From: Isoetes taiwanensis
Lineage: Eukaryota > Streptophyta > Lycopodiopsida > Isoetales > Isoetaceae
Assembly: GCA_021234155.1 (NCBI GenBank)
Contig: JAJEKV010000172.1
Location: forward strand, 887,627 to 951,626
DNA length: 64,000 nucleotides
Direction: 5' to 3'
Shown: piece after piece, positions 1-12,666 of the stretch
How positions within the stretch are numbered: the first letter of the stretch is position 1
How the letters are laid out: the number at the start of each line of letters is the position of its first letter
Notes under the pieces: model-generated
Databases searched by the model: none
Seen by the model: the letters and a program-made list of their open reading frames with translations, nothing else
Told to the model about the DNA's origin: nothing
Made by a program: the position numbers and the translations under genes

Positions 1-338
1 CTGAACGGTGCTCGAAACGGAGTTTCGGGCACGTGGATGAGAGTTCAGGTGCTAGGTCAGGGAAAAGGGGCTAGGGTTAGGGTTAGAGCTAATATAGGTG
101 TGGGTCCACGTGGGATGACATGTGGCACCACTAGGGTGAGGCCGTGTGGCGGCTGCCCCAATAGGATGAGGCCATGTGGAAATGGGCCTTATCCTAAGGT
201 TAACTAAGTTAAGCAATTAACTTAGATGTGCACCCCTTGCCACTTATCTAAGGCATACAAGGCTACCTAGGTAGACTTGTATGGTGACGGGTCCAGGAAT
301 ATACGTATTTATGGCGTATATTCCCTTGGAACGTCACA
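1..338 (-). mobile_element. LTR fragment, minus orientation, runs off the window
   Basis: Read on the minus strand, this begins at 338 with TGTGACGTTCC, the same start as the plus-strand LTR at 415, and continues leftward out of the window. The two align over most of this segment: a TATAAATA-like stretch, a second GTCAC block, the AACTTAGCCAACCTTAG-type stretch, and the CCTCACCCTATTGG and CTAACCC blocks near its far end. No internal coding region is visible. The target duplication cannot be checked because the other end is outside. Confidence 0.6.
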
Positions 339-414
339 TCGCATAAGAAAAACTGAAAAACAAAATGCAACTCAAACCACTTCACCCATCAAAATTGTTA
401 GTGCTTCAAACTAA

Positions 415-1385
415 TGTGACGTTCTCTTGAAATACACGCTATAAATATGTATATTTTTGGGCCACGTCACTATACAAGCCTACTTTAGTAGCCTTGTATT
501 CCGTATAAGTGTGGAAGGGAGCATGGCTAAGTTATTCATATAACTTAGCCAACCTTAGGCATCGGGTCATTTCCACATGGCCTCACCCTATTGGGCACCT
601 GCCACCTGGAAGCACCCCATTGGAGCCCCGTGGCAGTGACATAGAACCCTAACCTATAAATGGCCAAACCCTAACCCTAGGCCATTTTTTTTTGCTCCAA
701 TAGTCTTGGAACCTTGTTTGTGCTCGAAACCTTGAGAACTGTCTGTTGTTGCATGGCATAGCATAGCAGCTCCTGGAGCGTGCGCGTCATCGGTAGGAGT
801 GGGAGCTACTTCGAACCCCTTGAAGCCCGTGGAGACGCTGGGGGCAGAAGGGAGTTCCTCAGGAGCAGGTATTTGGGTTAGAGCCCTTTGTAGATCATCT
901 GAAAGTTAGGATTCCAGATGAGTTAGCATTTCATATTTCTAGTAGAGCCATTCTAGAACCATCAGTCTAGATCTTGAACCCTAATCAATGAAGCCTAACT
1001 GTAAGTTAGATGCATGTGATTAGGATCAGATGTTATTCTCATTATTTATCATGTTATGTGGATATGATGTTGGTTGGTCATGTTTACTCCTCTTGTATTG
1101 GGAAGGGAGGTAGAGACCTAGTAGCCATTATTTAGATAATGCTCCTACTTTAGACCCCTTAGTTCCTATTAGATGCAGCCTGTGCATAGGAACCCACCCG
1201 GCTATGGGGGCTATGGAGTGATTTAGCACCATACAATGAGGTTAGTGGCAAACTGCGGGGGAGGTCCTTGCTGAGCGCGGCTACTGGGGACCCATAGGCA
1301 GGCTAGGCCTATAGTCGGTCACTTTGTGTGGGCTAGGTATGGGTCCGACACTTCCTGGGTCAATGGTGCCGCCCTGACTCTCAAG
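415..1385 (+). mobile_element. Truncated LTR, plus orientation
   Basis: The segment starts TGTGACGTTC, the same first ten bases as the complete LTR at 20826. From about 1100 to 1370 it tracks that LTR block by block: AGAGACCT, the run ending in GCCTGTGCA, CTATGGA..TTGCTTAGCACCA-like wording, GGCTAGGCCT, GGTATGGGTC and CACTTCCTGGGT. It loses similarity near 1385, short of the roughly 1570 bp expected, and no CGTCACA end is seen. It is therefore a truncated or solo LTR of a related but distinct family, 76 bp from an inverted relative (1-338). Confidence 0.6.
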
Positions 1386-4314
1386 AGTTGCAGGTATCGA
1401 TCTGGCTCTTGTTTTGTCCATTTGCCAACTCACCATGCCAACTTGCCACTTCATCATTCTTTGCTCCATTTTTAGCCAAAAAGCCAATAGTCTTTTCGCA
1501 AAAAGGATTCTTGCACATCATAGAGCATCAAAGAAGATTCCATTTGCAAAAGAAAAAAATTTCAAAAAAAAACTTCATATTGAGCTTCTTTTTTAGGTTC
1601 TTGGGAATCGTGCCAAGGTTCAAGAAGTAACAAATTTTCCTATCTACCCCCTGGCCAAGTCGCTCACCCCAGCCAGTCTCCCCCCCAACGTGGTGCCTCC
1701 GGGCATGTGAGCTGGCAACGGGCCAGGCATCACGTGGAGACAGCACGTATAATTACAAAGACACGTCAAAGTTTGCCTGCCAAAAGTAAAAATGCATGTG
1801 GGATATATGTCTTCGAAACTCAAGAACTCTAATTCTATGTTATGCCAAGGTCCAGATTTTTTGAACGATCTAATAGCCTAAACAGAGCCAAATACTCCCA
1901 GATACACCTATTCTAAGCCAAGAACCTGTAAATTAAGCAAAAAGACAAGAATCCAAACCGATTTTGCCAAGAACAGGCCAGAACAGAGCTTTTTTGGAAA
2001 GGGGAACTGACACAGAGAAATTTTGAGGGCTTTGGGCGAAAGAATCGTTCAATACTGTTCATTCTGAGACCTGTTTTGAAAGACTTGAGCTGAATCTGCT
2101 TTCCGAGCTTCAGAATCCATGGATTACCTGATGTTGCTTTCTTATTATCTATTTTGAAGATTGAATGATCCTGTACCCAAGACCTTAGAGCTTGGGAATC
2201 TGACTTGTGATGTGACTTGATAATGAATCAAAATCTGACCCGTGGTGACAAATTTGAGTAAAATATGGTAAAATAATAAGGGAAAAACGAAAATCTAAGG
2301 TAAAATTGCTTGTCTCAGATTTATTATAAATTATATTCCTGCATATCCTGCTCTGCATACGAAGATTGCACATCACACTGAGATAAAGTCGCATTTAAAT
2401 TGCATTAGAACACATTTTCTTAGGGTTTTATGTCTGCAAATAGACATAGCGCATTAGCAGAGTGAAATTCATATAGATAGGAACACAAAAGCTGAAAAGA
2501 TACAAAAAAAAAAGCATTCAAATCTAGCCTGTTTTTCGTAATTTTGCTCATTTGTGCATTCTTAAGCCAAAAATTGCACATTCAAGTTTACGATTGCATC
2601 TCTGATCCACCAAGCGGGTATTCCTTGCTTAGAAACCATAAGAAATTGCATAGAATATTCTAAGACCAAAAAGGATCAATAAGAAATCGATTTGCCAAAT
2701 TCTGCTTGCTGTTTTCTGATTGTTACAGTCTGTTTAACCAAATCTTGATATTCAAGGATACTTTATATTTCTTTCTACAAAAAGAAGGTCTGATTCTTGT
2801 GTGCAGACATATCAAAGTGAGAATCAAGCATCAAAATACCAAAAGAGCTCATATATTTTGATCTGCAAAACATTGCTCTCTGTCAGAGATATTGACTTTA
2901 TTTTGACCCAGTCAGAAATGCATTTTTGAATGATCTGCGCTATTCTTTTCGAATCTGACTTTTGGTCTAGCATCCTTTAAAGTTTCAAGTGGCTGTAACA
3001 ATTGAAATCATCATCAGATCTCACTTTGTTTATAATGGCATCATTCTTGCTGAGTCAGTCTTTTTCTTGATTTGGGAAAGCACTTCTAAACCTGTATTCA
3101 GGCTTAAATTTTGAGATTGTTTTACACAGAGCAACCTGGAGTTACTAAACCATTGAGGTTGAAGGTTTTGCCAGAAATACCTTCAACAGCAGAGAAAGGG
3201 CAAGGGAAAAAATACGAATTCCAAACTGCGGTCCTTTGACCATGGAAAACAAAGAGCAAACAATTTTTTTTCAAAAGCTTAGAATAAATAACGGATTTAT
3301 AATCAAGATAGCCTTCTCTGCATCGCCTATCACTGCCTCATATGGTAAGAATGCTCTCATCAAAAAATGCTAAGCTCGAAGTTCTGAATGATGTTTCTAA
3401 AATCCCCCCTCGACAACATTCGTCTTTTGCTGAAACTATAACCATCATCACGCGTTTCCCGCATTATTACGCTCAAGGAGCCTGTGTATTTATACATAGC
3501 TTTAATGTGAGTGTGTTAAGTCCTCTGGCAAGACATCGAATGTTGTCACATTGATAAAGGTTAATGAGTGTGACAGTTGACACGACTGCCTCACAATTAA
3601 TTTTATTTTATTGAAATTGAATTAGACAATATCATCAATGTATTAAATTGGCCCTTAAAAGATGGATTCAATAGAAAGCCCAATGTATATAAGCATTATG
3701 GGAGGCAAACAAAGCTTCCTTTTGAGTCGAAAAACTTATATAAGACATTCCAGAACACTTATGTCTTTTCTATGTGACAATTCTATGCTTAAAGCATTGA
3801 CAAAAGATTTATACATACAAAATAGATAAGTTTCATCAACCACAGTTTTAATAGGGTCAATGTGCTCTTAGTCATCACGGAACTCTGCCATGGTGCACAT
3901 CACCAGAGGCCTAATGTCTATCATTTTTGGATGCTTCCGTATCCGACATTGTCAGGCTTAACTCGAGCTCTAGTAATATTAGTGTATGTTGGGGTTAGCA
4001 TGTAGATGTTGAAGTTTTCGTAGGTTGGTTAGATGGAATTTCAACTTTTAGAGTAAGACATGGTCTCAATGGCGTGCACATTGACAGATCGTTGGAAGGG
4101 TATTTGAAAATGTTCGAAAGTTTCAAATTGGTGTTTTGGTTTTAAGCTAATGAAATAGAATGTTGGTGTTTCCAATGAATCATGAAAGTATATATGACAT
4201 TCAAATAATCTGCAATTGCAAGTATTGAAAATATGGAATGCCATACACAATGTTGAACAGATAGCAAGTATGAATGCTAGTGATTTGAGCACAATGACTT
4301 ACTCAGATAATTAA
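1386..4314. other. No gene seen; AT-rich non-coding sequence
   Basis: Short ORFs of 60-83 codons occur on both strands, but none shows a recognisable family, consistent codon use or splice context. The block is moderately AT-rich and carries no clear terminal repeats. It ends where the CACTAG element begins. Confidence 0.5.
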
Positions 4315-5529
4315 CACTAGAGTTGTCCCTTGATGGACCATAAATGGTTCATTTGTACAGTTTGCTTTAAAATTCATATAAAATCAATAGCATAAAATTC
4401 AGTTAAACCCTTTCTACACGTTAATATATGGCAGTCATTTTGCATAGGAAAAATAGTTAAAAATGCATATACCCCAAAAATTGAAAGTTATGCTTGGGTG
4501 AATCAAGGGGGGGTCAAGTCCAGTTTGCTTCATGTTTACATAATATAAAACTGTCTCAAGAAAAGGATTTTATTGATTTTTTTCATTATAATGGTATTTT
4601 TCTATACGAGATAAGGATGAATACACAAAAAACCTTGTTCCAATCCGAAGTCTAGGAAGAAAGAATATGTAGCATTATAACAGGGGGTTTTTTTTTGTGA
4701 TTTTATACGCTTTTTAGCATGGTTTTCATATGATTTCATGGGCGTATTGCACGAGGCATACTAATCAGTATATCTAGAGTGCACAGTGGATTCTCATATT
4801 TGAATGGCATTTTATCTATGGTTTTGCAATGGTTTTGCTTGCATGGTTTTATTCCTTAAAAAAATTAAATTAATTTAATTTCATAAACAGCATGCAAGCA
4901 ACGAGGCATCCAACTTTAGGGTTCGTGGACTAAAGGAGATTTAGGTTTAAATTGTGGTTTTAGGAGGTATGAACCGGTTTTACAGTCGACAAGTAGCTAG
5001 TAAAGCAGAGACGATGCTAAAGCTCAAGGCGCCCAATTCCTTTAAATTTGTCTTCTCCATAGCGTTTTCCAGGTATGGGTCTAGAAATTGCATGCACCGA
5101 GGTTTTGCTACAAAAGCAATTCCTCCTTCCAAATTGGCACTTCAGAATGTGGTTATGTGTCTTGGGCTTCCGGACTGGATGAAACGTTTGCAAGCTCATT
5201 TTCGTGGTCCTCTATGCCTGCCGGAGTGTCGGCATTGATGAGCCCATCTAGCAATAAAGACATTTCCTCCTCTTTTCCACACTGGCCTTGCTTCATAAAT
5301 GCTATCTTGGTCTTATCTCCGTGGTGGGTCGTTGCATAAGGGCTATTACTTGTCCGTGGGCTTCTGCAATTTTTAACAGTTTAGAGCATGCTTTGAATAA
5401 GATTGATGTGTAAACTTCTTCAAAGGCTCTTGTATTGTATCAAAATGTGCAAAAGATAATGCGCAGAGGGTAATCAAACAGGTTCATGTCCCTTTGAAAT
5501 GATTTCATAGAAGCCATGTATATTTCCAG

Positions 5530-6216
5530 GTGATGCCAGCAGTGCCTGGCAATGTGCAGTCTGCAACAAATCTTCCATCACGGACATCAATTATATATTT
5601 TGCAATCTTGCTGTCAATGGGATTCTTCTTCATTTTCCTCTCGTTTATTATAGGTTATATTTCTTCCTGTCATTGTGCTGGTTCCAGCAAAATTTGTGTC
5701 TTGTTTTACCATTGGCGCCATTTCAGTTATGGCAGCATTTTTTGCATTGAAGGGTCCTAAAGTTCAATTTCTTCACATGATGTCAAGAGAGGTGAGATTC
5801 TTGATTCCAGATTTTAGACCAGAGAATTTTCATAATTTGTCTTTACTGTTATATCTTTATATGGCAATTGTTTATCTTGGCATTGTTCATGTACCAACTC
5901 TGTACTAAGGGAATTCTGTGTGCTTGCAGAGATTACCTTTTACTGTGGCTTTTATTGGTAGCATGGCAGGCACAATTTTTGCATCCATGGTCCTAAAGAG
6001 TTACTTACTTTCGCTACTGTTTACCATCGTAGAGGTAAAACAGCACCCTTATTCAGCGTCATTGTTGAAATTTACCTTTATGCCTTGATGCGTGCCAATT
6101 TGCAGGTCTTTGCATTGCTTTATTATGTGTTGTCATATTTTCCGGGTGGCACTTCTGGAATGAATTTCCTTACTTCTATGATAAAGTCATCAATTATGCG
6201 GTGTTTCGGTCAATGA
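5530..6216 (+). pseudogene. SFT2-like vesicle transport protein, 5'-truncated pseudogene
   Basis: SFT2 proteins are small Golgi/endosome membrane proteins with four transmembrane segments, involved in vesicle fusion. Four exon-like blocks run in order: 5530 to about 5649 (GNVQSAT, then a hydrophobic segment ending FFFIFLSF), 5654-5791 (FLPVIVLVPAKF, FFALKGPK), 5930-6034 (RLPFTVAFIGSMAGTIF) and 6106-6216 (YYVLSYFPGGTSGMNFL, ending MRCFGQ stop). Introns 5792-5929 and 6035-6105 have GT and AG ends. The N-terminal exons were not found. About 7 extra bases near 5650-5656 break the frame between FLSF and FLPV, too short to be an intron. Introns are retained, so the copy came from genomic DNA. It lies inside a nested transposon and is most likely captured and dead. 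Confidence 0.7.
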
Positions 6217-7302
6217 AATTTCGGCAGGCCATTTGTTGGCAATTATTTGGAGCCTGTGGACTTCAATTTATGCGAAATTAGAAGGCTTTCAGAATCGGCT
6301 CTGTCATGTTTTGCATATGATTTTTAGCATATCCCTTGCTGTACTGTCCATATAGCTAAAAGTGCTCATGAACCTGCCTAGACATTCGAAAATCACACAA
6401 AAACTGCAGCTGCTGCTGGTTTTGGAGACCAAGCACGGAACTATCAGTATAAAACTGAACAAAGCTGAAGAAAGATCTGTGAAGATCTGTAGAAAACCTA
6501 GGTATGTTATGCAGGAAAACATTTGTACCTTTGGATGCAGAGCAATATATCGTCTCATTGCTTGGTCATATAACATGCAATGCATGATCATCTCTTTGCT
6601 TGTAAACTATGTGGCATTAGATGTCTCTTACTTGTTACTACTTTCTGGTTAAAAGTTTTTTTAGAATTAGGTGTCAAAAACTCAATTAGCATTGGAGTTG
6701 ACGTCAGTTTGTTGAAGGGAAATCAGAGGAACTTGTTCACAGGGGCTACATATTCAATATCGGTTGCTTCTACAGTTCTGCTGCGAGAAGCCTTAGCATG
6801 CACACCAAGCAGGAAAGGCTGCAAAGGATTTAACCATGTTTGAATTCATAGACTGATAATTATAGTGCAACATTGGTTTGACGTTTAGATGTTTTAATGT
6901 TTTGGTACTTTGGACATGAACATGAACGTCACCATGTCATATCCAGTATTCCAGATTGAACATTGGTTATGGTTTGTTCATATCCAGTATTCCAGTTCCA
7001 GATTGAACATTTGACATTGCATACCACGTTTTTTTAGTGGCCCGATTATTGTTGCTCCTGCCTCGTCAATATGTTCGATTTCGTTGGCTATTTTTAGTTA
7101 TTAAATATAAACATATGAGTAAAATGTTCTAAACATGAGAACATGTTTTCTACTATGTTTAGCTGTGTTTACTTGTCTTTTTGTATCATCATTCTCTTGT
7201 TTCATTGCTCCTATGTTCTATAATATTAACAATGTATTGTATGTTTGTTTGTTAGGGTCCGAACACAACATAACATCGGGGCAAAAAATTTTTTAACCTA
7301 TA

Positions 7303-7687
7303 ACACAAACCATTACATTACACGCCTTAAAATTAAATTCCCCCTTAAACCCCCTCTGGTTTGGGTGCATATTCACACGGGGGGTGACGTAGGGCAGCGA
7401 GAGCCCTTATAATTATGTTTTGCACGTACAAAATCAACACCATATAGTATATTGCCTGAAATCTTATAGTATTTTGCGATTCTTGTTATACAGTATATCA
7501 AATTCTATACATCCATACCCCATAAACGAGGAACTTTGTGTACGGTGTAGATTAAGGAATAAGAGGTGACTATGCCTATCCAACAGCTCCCGTTGCCCGG
7601 AGTCACCCCCCGTTTGAATATGCACCCAAACCAAAGGGGGTTTCAGGGGGAATTTAATTTTAAGGCGTATAATGTAATGGTTTGTGT
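7303..7687. repeat. About 385-bp element with roughly 100-bp terminal inverted repeats
   Basis: The left arm begins ACACAAACCATTACATTACA and the right arm ends with its near-complement, TGTAATGGTTTGTGT. Each arm is about 100 bp and includes CCCCCTTAAACCCCC- and TGGGTGCATATTCA-type blocks. The loop holds no ORF. A second copy is at 49385-58094, split by a MULE. The flanks of both copies are also related, so it may be one end of the larger nested element rather than independent. Confidence 0.6.
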
Positions 7688-9944
7688 CCAAAACAGTTTT
7701 CTGTCTTCTGTGGACCAATAATGGTTCCCAGAAGGCTGTTTCAATTAAAATTCTACAACTTTTGCATGAAAATGATTTTTTACTTCAAATTTGGTATATA
7801 AGTAGTTGACTACTTGCTTCATGCATAAAAAATATTTGTTGGCCTGTAATTTGAAGATTCAGCTTTGACTTATAGTTAACAATTTTAAGTGACTTTTAAT
7901 TGATGTTTATTTTGTTATATTTGAAGGAACTTTATTGAAATAGTATGTCATTGAAAAAATAATATATGAATGCTTGTGTGGATATGAGATCAATGAAAAA
8001 ACAAGTAAAGAAAAAGATTAAAAGGCACGATCATGATAAATCAATAAAGGTTTCTGTACCTAAGACCATTACTGGTCCATAGGTTCATTTTAAATCAATA
8101 ACTTCTTTATCTTACTCAATCTCAAGCTGAATTTTAGGATATTGGTATTTCATGATCTCTTCTATCAATAAAAAATATCTATTGCTAGGTTTGGGCTAAA
8201 AGTTTTAGTATTAGTTCCAAGTTATCAACAAATGTTTTCAATGTTAGATCTCTAGATTTGTGCCTTGAGGATGAACTTCAAACACCATGTTTCAAAGCTT
8301 CCCAAAGTTAAGAAAGCAATTCAAGATGAACCAAGGAAAAATATGAAAAGGTATGACTAAAGAAGATCAAGATAGACTGCTACGCCGATGCCAATTATTG
8401 GTCCGCATGACCTCTCATTTCAAAGTTAAGAACATCATCAACTTAATCAATTCTTTAGAATATGGTTTATACCACATTATATATGGTAACATTAGTTGGT
8501 TAGGGAGGATTGTCTATCTAAAGGGTGATATCGAAGCACAAAAATTAAGCAATTAAGGGCTACTTTGAATGTATGAGGAAGTCCACTTACACCTTTCAAA
8601 AATTATCTTATAGATGATGAGAAATCATAATATCATTATAGGGGACAAAATGAATAGAGCCAGTGCAAAGGAATAGAGAAATTTTCTCAATCCACTTGGT
8701 TTAATCCTAGACCTACAAATAGTCCATGCTTATTTATATTCAAATCTTGTATATAATACATTATTCTAACATGAAATTTGAGATATATATTGCCAACAAA
8801 GGTTCAAATTTACAAAAATTATAGCCTATCATAAAAGTTGATCTACATGTACTATGGTTATACTTAGGCTACAATACTTGGAGCAGCCATACATTGACTA
8901 ACTTTATAATAGTGGAAAATAAGTAGATTTCTTCACTTTTTCTTCTAATAAGACCACACCAAGGACCTCAATATCCTTTTTTATCATATATTGTGCCATT
9001 TAAAAGATCTATAGTAGAAATATAATGCAATAAGTTAATATTTTAGATGAACTAGAAAAACAGGTACGAAAAGTCTTTTGATCTATTTATTTATAGTCAT
9101 GGCCAAACTTCATGATATTATCCTTCATTCATCAATAACCATCACTATCTACATCATTGTTGAGTTTTAGCCCTATAAAGGTATAATCAACGGACTTTGG
9201 AACCTTTTCTTGTGTTCATCCTGTTATATTAGATCTTGTTTAGATCTAGATAATGCATGGTTATACCCTAGTTACATTATATTTATGTTGATAAAGTAAA
9301 TTCCTATATAGAGTTAATTAGAATGCATCATTTACTATCCTTATAAGACACATAGATGGGGTTTATTGGAGCACTTTAACCTATATTTTTATTTTGAATT
9401 CTGTACAATAATTTCTTTAGTTAATAACGATACTAATATAACATATAAACATCTAAAAAATTCCTTGCACTATAGCTTGTCTTGTTAAGGACTCATTGTC
9501 AAAAAAATTAAGTCAAAAGTTGTAATAGTAAGAGAGAAATAATTCTTGAACCTCATGCAGTATTTTTAAGCAAAATAAGGTTTGGCGACTTCAATTGACA
9601 TCAAATGATAGCGGCCAAACATGGAAACATGCAAATCGATATGTTTTATCATAATATAACAATTACTTTCATATTTAGCAAGGTTTAGACACTTTTATGC
9701 TAGAAAATTGAAGAATGCAGTTCTAGAGTGCTGTAAAAACTGCCAAATTCTCCAAAGTTTGAACAATCATACCAATATAAAGGTGATTCCAGTAGTCATG
9801 AAATTCTCATAAGTTTGAAGACTCGTGGTGGTATATTTTAAAATTAAAATTTCTCTTGTGAGATATATGGGTTTAAGTGGCAAGGGGTATGGTGGACCAT
9901 TTCTGGTCCATGGACCAGAAATGGTCCCCGGGACAACTCTAGTG

Positions 9945-11813
9945 TAGGTACTCATTCTACACATTTATCAAAATATCTCAACATATATAACAATAAGGAA
10001 AAAGCTTAGGGCTAGTGGAAAATTTAAAGGTCTATATGACATTATACACATAATGTGTAAATAAAGCATGTTCCTGCAATATAATATTCAGCATTCATTA
10101 TATTCTTGGCCAATTCAAACTATATGGATGATATTTAGTGTAGCAATAGATGAAGTATCTCGATAATATATATGCCCTTCAACTTTTGTCAAATCTATCT
10201 ATAGAAATAGCTCAAAATTACTCAAGGAGGAAATTTGACATACAATATAAACACATGTAAGTGAATTTAAAATGGTTTCCTTGCTAGTGAATACCAAGAG
10301 CATGAAGTTTATATGCTATGTTATTTCCATCTTTTGAATCAAAGTACATTTTAGTAGAGAAGCTTGCTCGGTTAGTTAGATCAGTGTCTATCATGTTAAG
10401 CCATACTCAAGATGATATTATATCTAATATATAGTGGAAAACATTGCCATACAGTGGAAAACATTATCTTGGACTTCACACGGCCATTTATCACACTTTT
10501 GAATGGCTGAAAGGCATGTGTTTGGTTAGCAATGCAGTCCAAGGAGGACATCATCCGTCAAACTAATGATACTTCAGTCAATTTGGGAACTACTAAACTG
10601 ATTCTATAAAGCCAATAATTTTGATACTTCTGCCTTAGCTTGCATAGATATGAGGGAATATTTTGAGACAGGAACTTTCCCTAATGTAATAAACAGTTGG
10701 GCAAATTACACTCAGCCACGTGGCAAGTGACAAAAAATTCCTTTTTCTTCTGCGATTAGGGCTCCTCTCTTTCCTCTGTTTTCAGCTGCTCCAGGCTTAA
10801 TTTCTTGCACAGAGTCAAACATTCGTAGAGAAGCATTCGTGTTTTACTTCGTAGGTTGTAACAAGAAGCAGAACAACTGCACTTAAAGAAGAAAACTTTT
10901 TTGAGAATGCCCTCTGATGAGGGAGATAAACCGATTTATGCATGGGCATTTGAAGCTCTGTATGTGGAAGATTTATCTTCTGCAGCGTCGGATTTAGCCC
11001 TCCCCCCCCCCAAAAAAAAAGGCTTTGCCCTTGTATATTTTGTCTCCTTGCCACTCAAAAAAGGAGACGAAACCAAAAGATCTCCAGAAATCAGACCAAT
11101 TCCACCTGCAAATACTTCTTCACTGACTTTTAGTTCTATGACAGAGGACTATTTACTATCCTTGAACTCCTTTACTATTCTTGAACTCCTATTCTTGAAC
11201 TCCTGCACTATTTGAACTCCTAACTGATCCCTATGAGCAACACTTTTCTATCATCAAGCGTGGCGGTGCCGCTCGAGAAAAGACTACGCGTTTTAAAACA
11301 CGCATAATTTTGTAGCAATTCGACCCAATTGTTCATTACATAATCTAGATTCTACATACACCAAAAGAAAAAATGTTAGAGAAGAAACACTCTGACTCGT
11401 CTTCATTTTCTATATTCAGATGTGCTTACTACGACCAATTGACGTAAGTGCAGATGTTGGAATTCAAGAAACAATCGCCTTAGGTAATTACACAGATATT
11501 AACAATATTCTATATGTGGATGGCTAACAACTTACTCTGCATAAGACATTCACAACTACGCACTCTTACGTCCATTATTTGGGTTGCATATTCTATCTAG
11601 TGGAGAGGACTGCATTGGACTCCATGTTGATATACACATAATATTATTCTAGAATGGAGCTAGGCTTCTCATTCATCTCAGCAGATTTTCTACAATGGTG
11701 GATAGTGGGTAGCCGCACACATGCGAACTACCCATGAAAAATAAAGGGAATATCCAATTATATAATTTGGACCCCAAAAAATACAATGCTAATAGATGTT
11801 TGGCTGGTGTACC
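9945..11813. other. No confirmed gene; one unrecognised short ORF
   Basis: The stretch is AT-rich. The one ORF of note runs from an ATG at 10907 to 11215 (+) and begins MPSDEGDKPIYAWAFEALY. It follows a CT-rich leader (CTCCTCTCTTTCCTCTG) that resembles a plant 5' UTR. It enters a C/A homopolymer near 11000 and then a low-complexity tail repeating CTTGAACTCCT. I do not recognise it; it could be a truncated first exon or chance. Confidence 0.3.
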
Positions 11814-11894
11814 TGCCGAAAGCTTATCACCGGGATTAAAAAACCCCGCCCTTTCGGGTTTTCGAGGAAAAACCCTAGTGATAAGCCTTCGGCA
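11814..11894. repeat. Small imperfect palindrome
   Basis: TGCCGAA..GCTTATCAC at the left is complementary to GTGATAAGC..TTCGGCA at the right. Inside, AAAAACCCCG and CGGGTTTTCG form a second complementary pair. It would fold into a stem of about 35 bp. Confidence 0.55.
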
Positions 11895-12017
11895 AGGGGC
11901 TTGGACAAACGTAAGGCAGAGAAATCGCTCCCAAAACCCACGAATGGAGAAGTCGAAACAAATGCCGCTCGCCAACCTGTACCTGCACATCACCAACACA
12001 AAAAAAACATGACAAAA

Positions 12018-12115
12018 CAAACCTCCCAGAGTGGAGGGGCTGATCACGCATGCCACACGACAATAAAACAAAAACCTCTTCAAATAGAGGGGCTGGTCAC
12101 GCGTGCCAGGCGACA
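12018..12115. repeat. Two tandem copies of a roughly 50-bp unit
   Basis: The units share GAGGGGCTG followed by TCACGC.TGCCA and CGACAA, with diverged spacers. They lie between the small palindrome and the first long direct repeat. Confidence 0.5.
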
Positions 12116-12144
12116 AATACAATAAACAAAGAAGGGGGGAGGGT

Positions 12145-12304
12145 GGGTTCAAAGAAAAGAGAATTTAAGGTACTGCTGAGAGAGAAGAGGAAGCGCCGAT
12201 GAGACGTTGATGCAGAATCGCGCCTAAAATAGTGAACTCCCAACCAGAAAGAGCATGCGCCGCATGCATGCATGCAAGACATGCATGCTCGCCCCATTCT
12301 AGTC
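12145..12304 (+). repeat. Long direct repeat, copy 1
   Basis: About 158 bp nearly identical to 12511-12666, containing TTCAAAGAAAAGAGAAT, a GATGAGACGTTGATGCAGAA block and GCATGCGCCGCATGCATGCA. Copy 1 has two extra bases in the first block and a few substitutions. The minus-strand ORFs here carry the same peptide twice only because the DNA is duplicated. Confidence 0.75.
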
Positions 12305-12510
12305 TCAGATCGATGGGATTCTAGAATGGAGCTCGCATGAAACCAACAAACCGCCCGAATACCAAAGGACTTCCTTAACAAAACTGGGATCGAGGACGAA
12401 GGTCACAGGATGAAGGCTAAAGAAGAGCCAAGGCCGAGAAAGGACATGCCACAGCATGAAAGAAATGCCAAATTGGCCAAACCAAGCAGGGAGAAGCCTA
12501 TCCCCTACCT

Positions 12511-12666
12511 GGATTCAAAGAAAAGAGAATAAGGTACTGCTGAGAGAGAAGAGGAAGTGCCGATGAGACGTTGATGCAGAATCACGCCTAAAATAGCGAA
12601 CTCCCAACCAGAAAGAGCATGCGCCGCATGCATGCATGCAAGACATGCATGCTCGCCCCATTCTAG
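12511..12666 (+). repeat. Long direct repeat, copy 2
   Basis: Second copy of the unit at 12145-12304. Both are followed by an ATTCTAG/GATCGATGGGAT motif, so the duplicated block may extend a little further with decay. Confidence 0.75.

Larger units (their letters stand above)
4663..7687. mobile_element. Nested element carrying host gene exons (copy 1 of a two-copy family)
   Basis: The start (GAATATGTAGC, then ATAACAGGGGGTT and TATACGNTTTT blocks to about 4790) matches 47449-47570. The end (about 6715-7687) matches 49100-49739 plus 58073-58094. The middles differ: this copy holds SFT2 exons, the other holds different exon-like sequence. Shared ends with different host-derived interiors is the pattern of Pack-type transposons. 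The exact termini and target duplication are not resolved. Confidence 0.45.
4315..9944 (-). mobile_element. DNA transposon with CACTAG termini, carrying a nested insertion
   Basis: The left end reads CACTAGAGTTGTCCC and the right end is its exact complement, GGGACAACTCTAGTG. Both subterminal regions match the smaller element at 40868-42441 read in reverse: 4315-4640 matches 42120-42441, and about 9240-9944 matches 40868-41560, including the GGTCCATGGACC palindrome just inside the end. The extra length is mostly one nested insertion at about 4663-7687. The CACTA start suggests the CACTA/EnSpm superfamily, but no convincing 3-bp target duplication is visible (left flank TTAA, right flank TAGG), so the class stays open. 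No transposase was found. Confidence 0.65.

Noticed and set aside
4954-5339. ORFs upstream of the SFT2 exons as its missing N-terminus
   Set aside because: The sequence does not resemble the SFT2 N-terminal region and lacks matching splice phases.
11673-12152. 159-codon minus-strand ORF
   Set aside because: Crosses a palindrome and a tandem repeat and has phenylalanine/cysteine-rich wording typical of antisense AT-rich DNA. No family.
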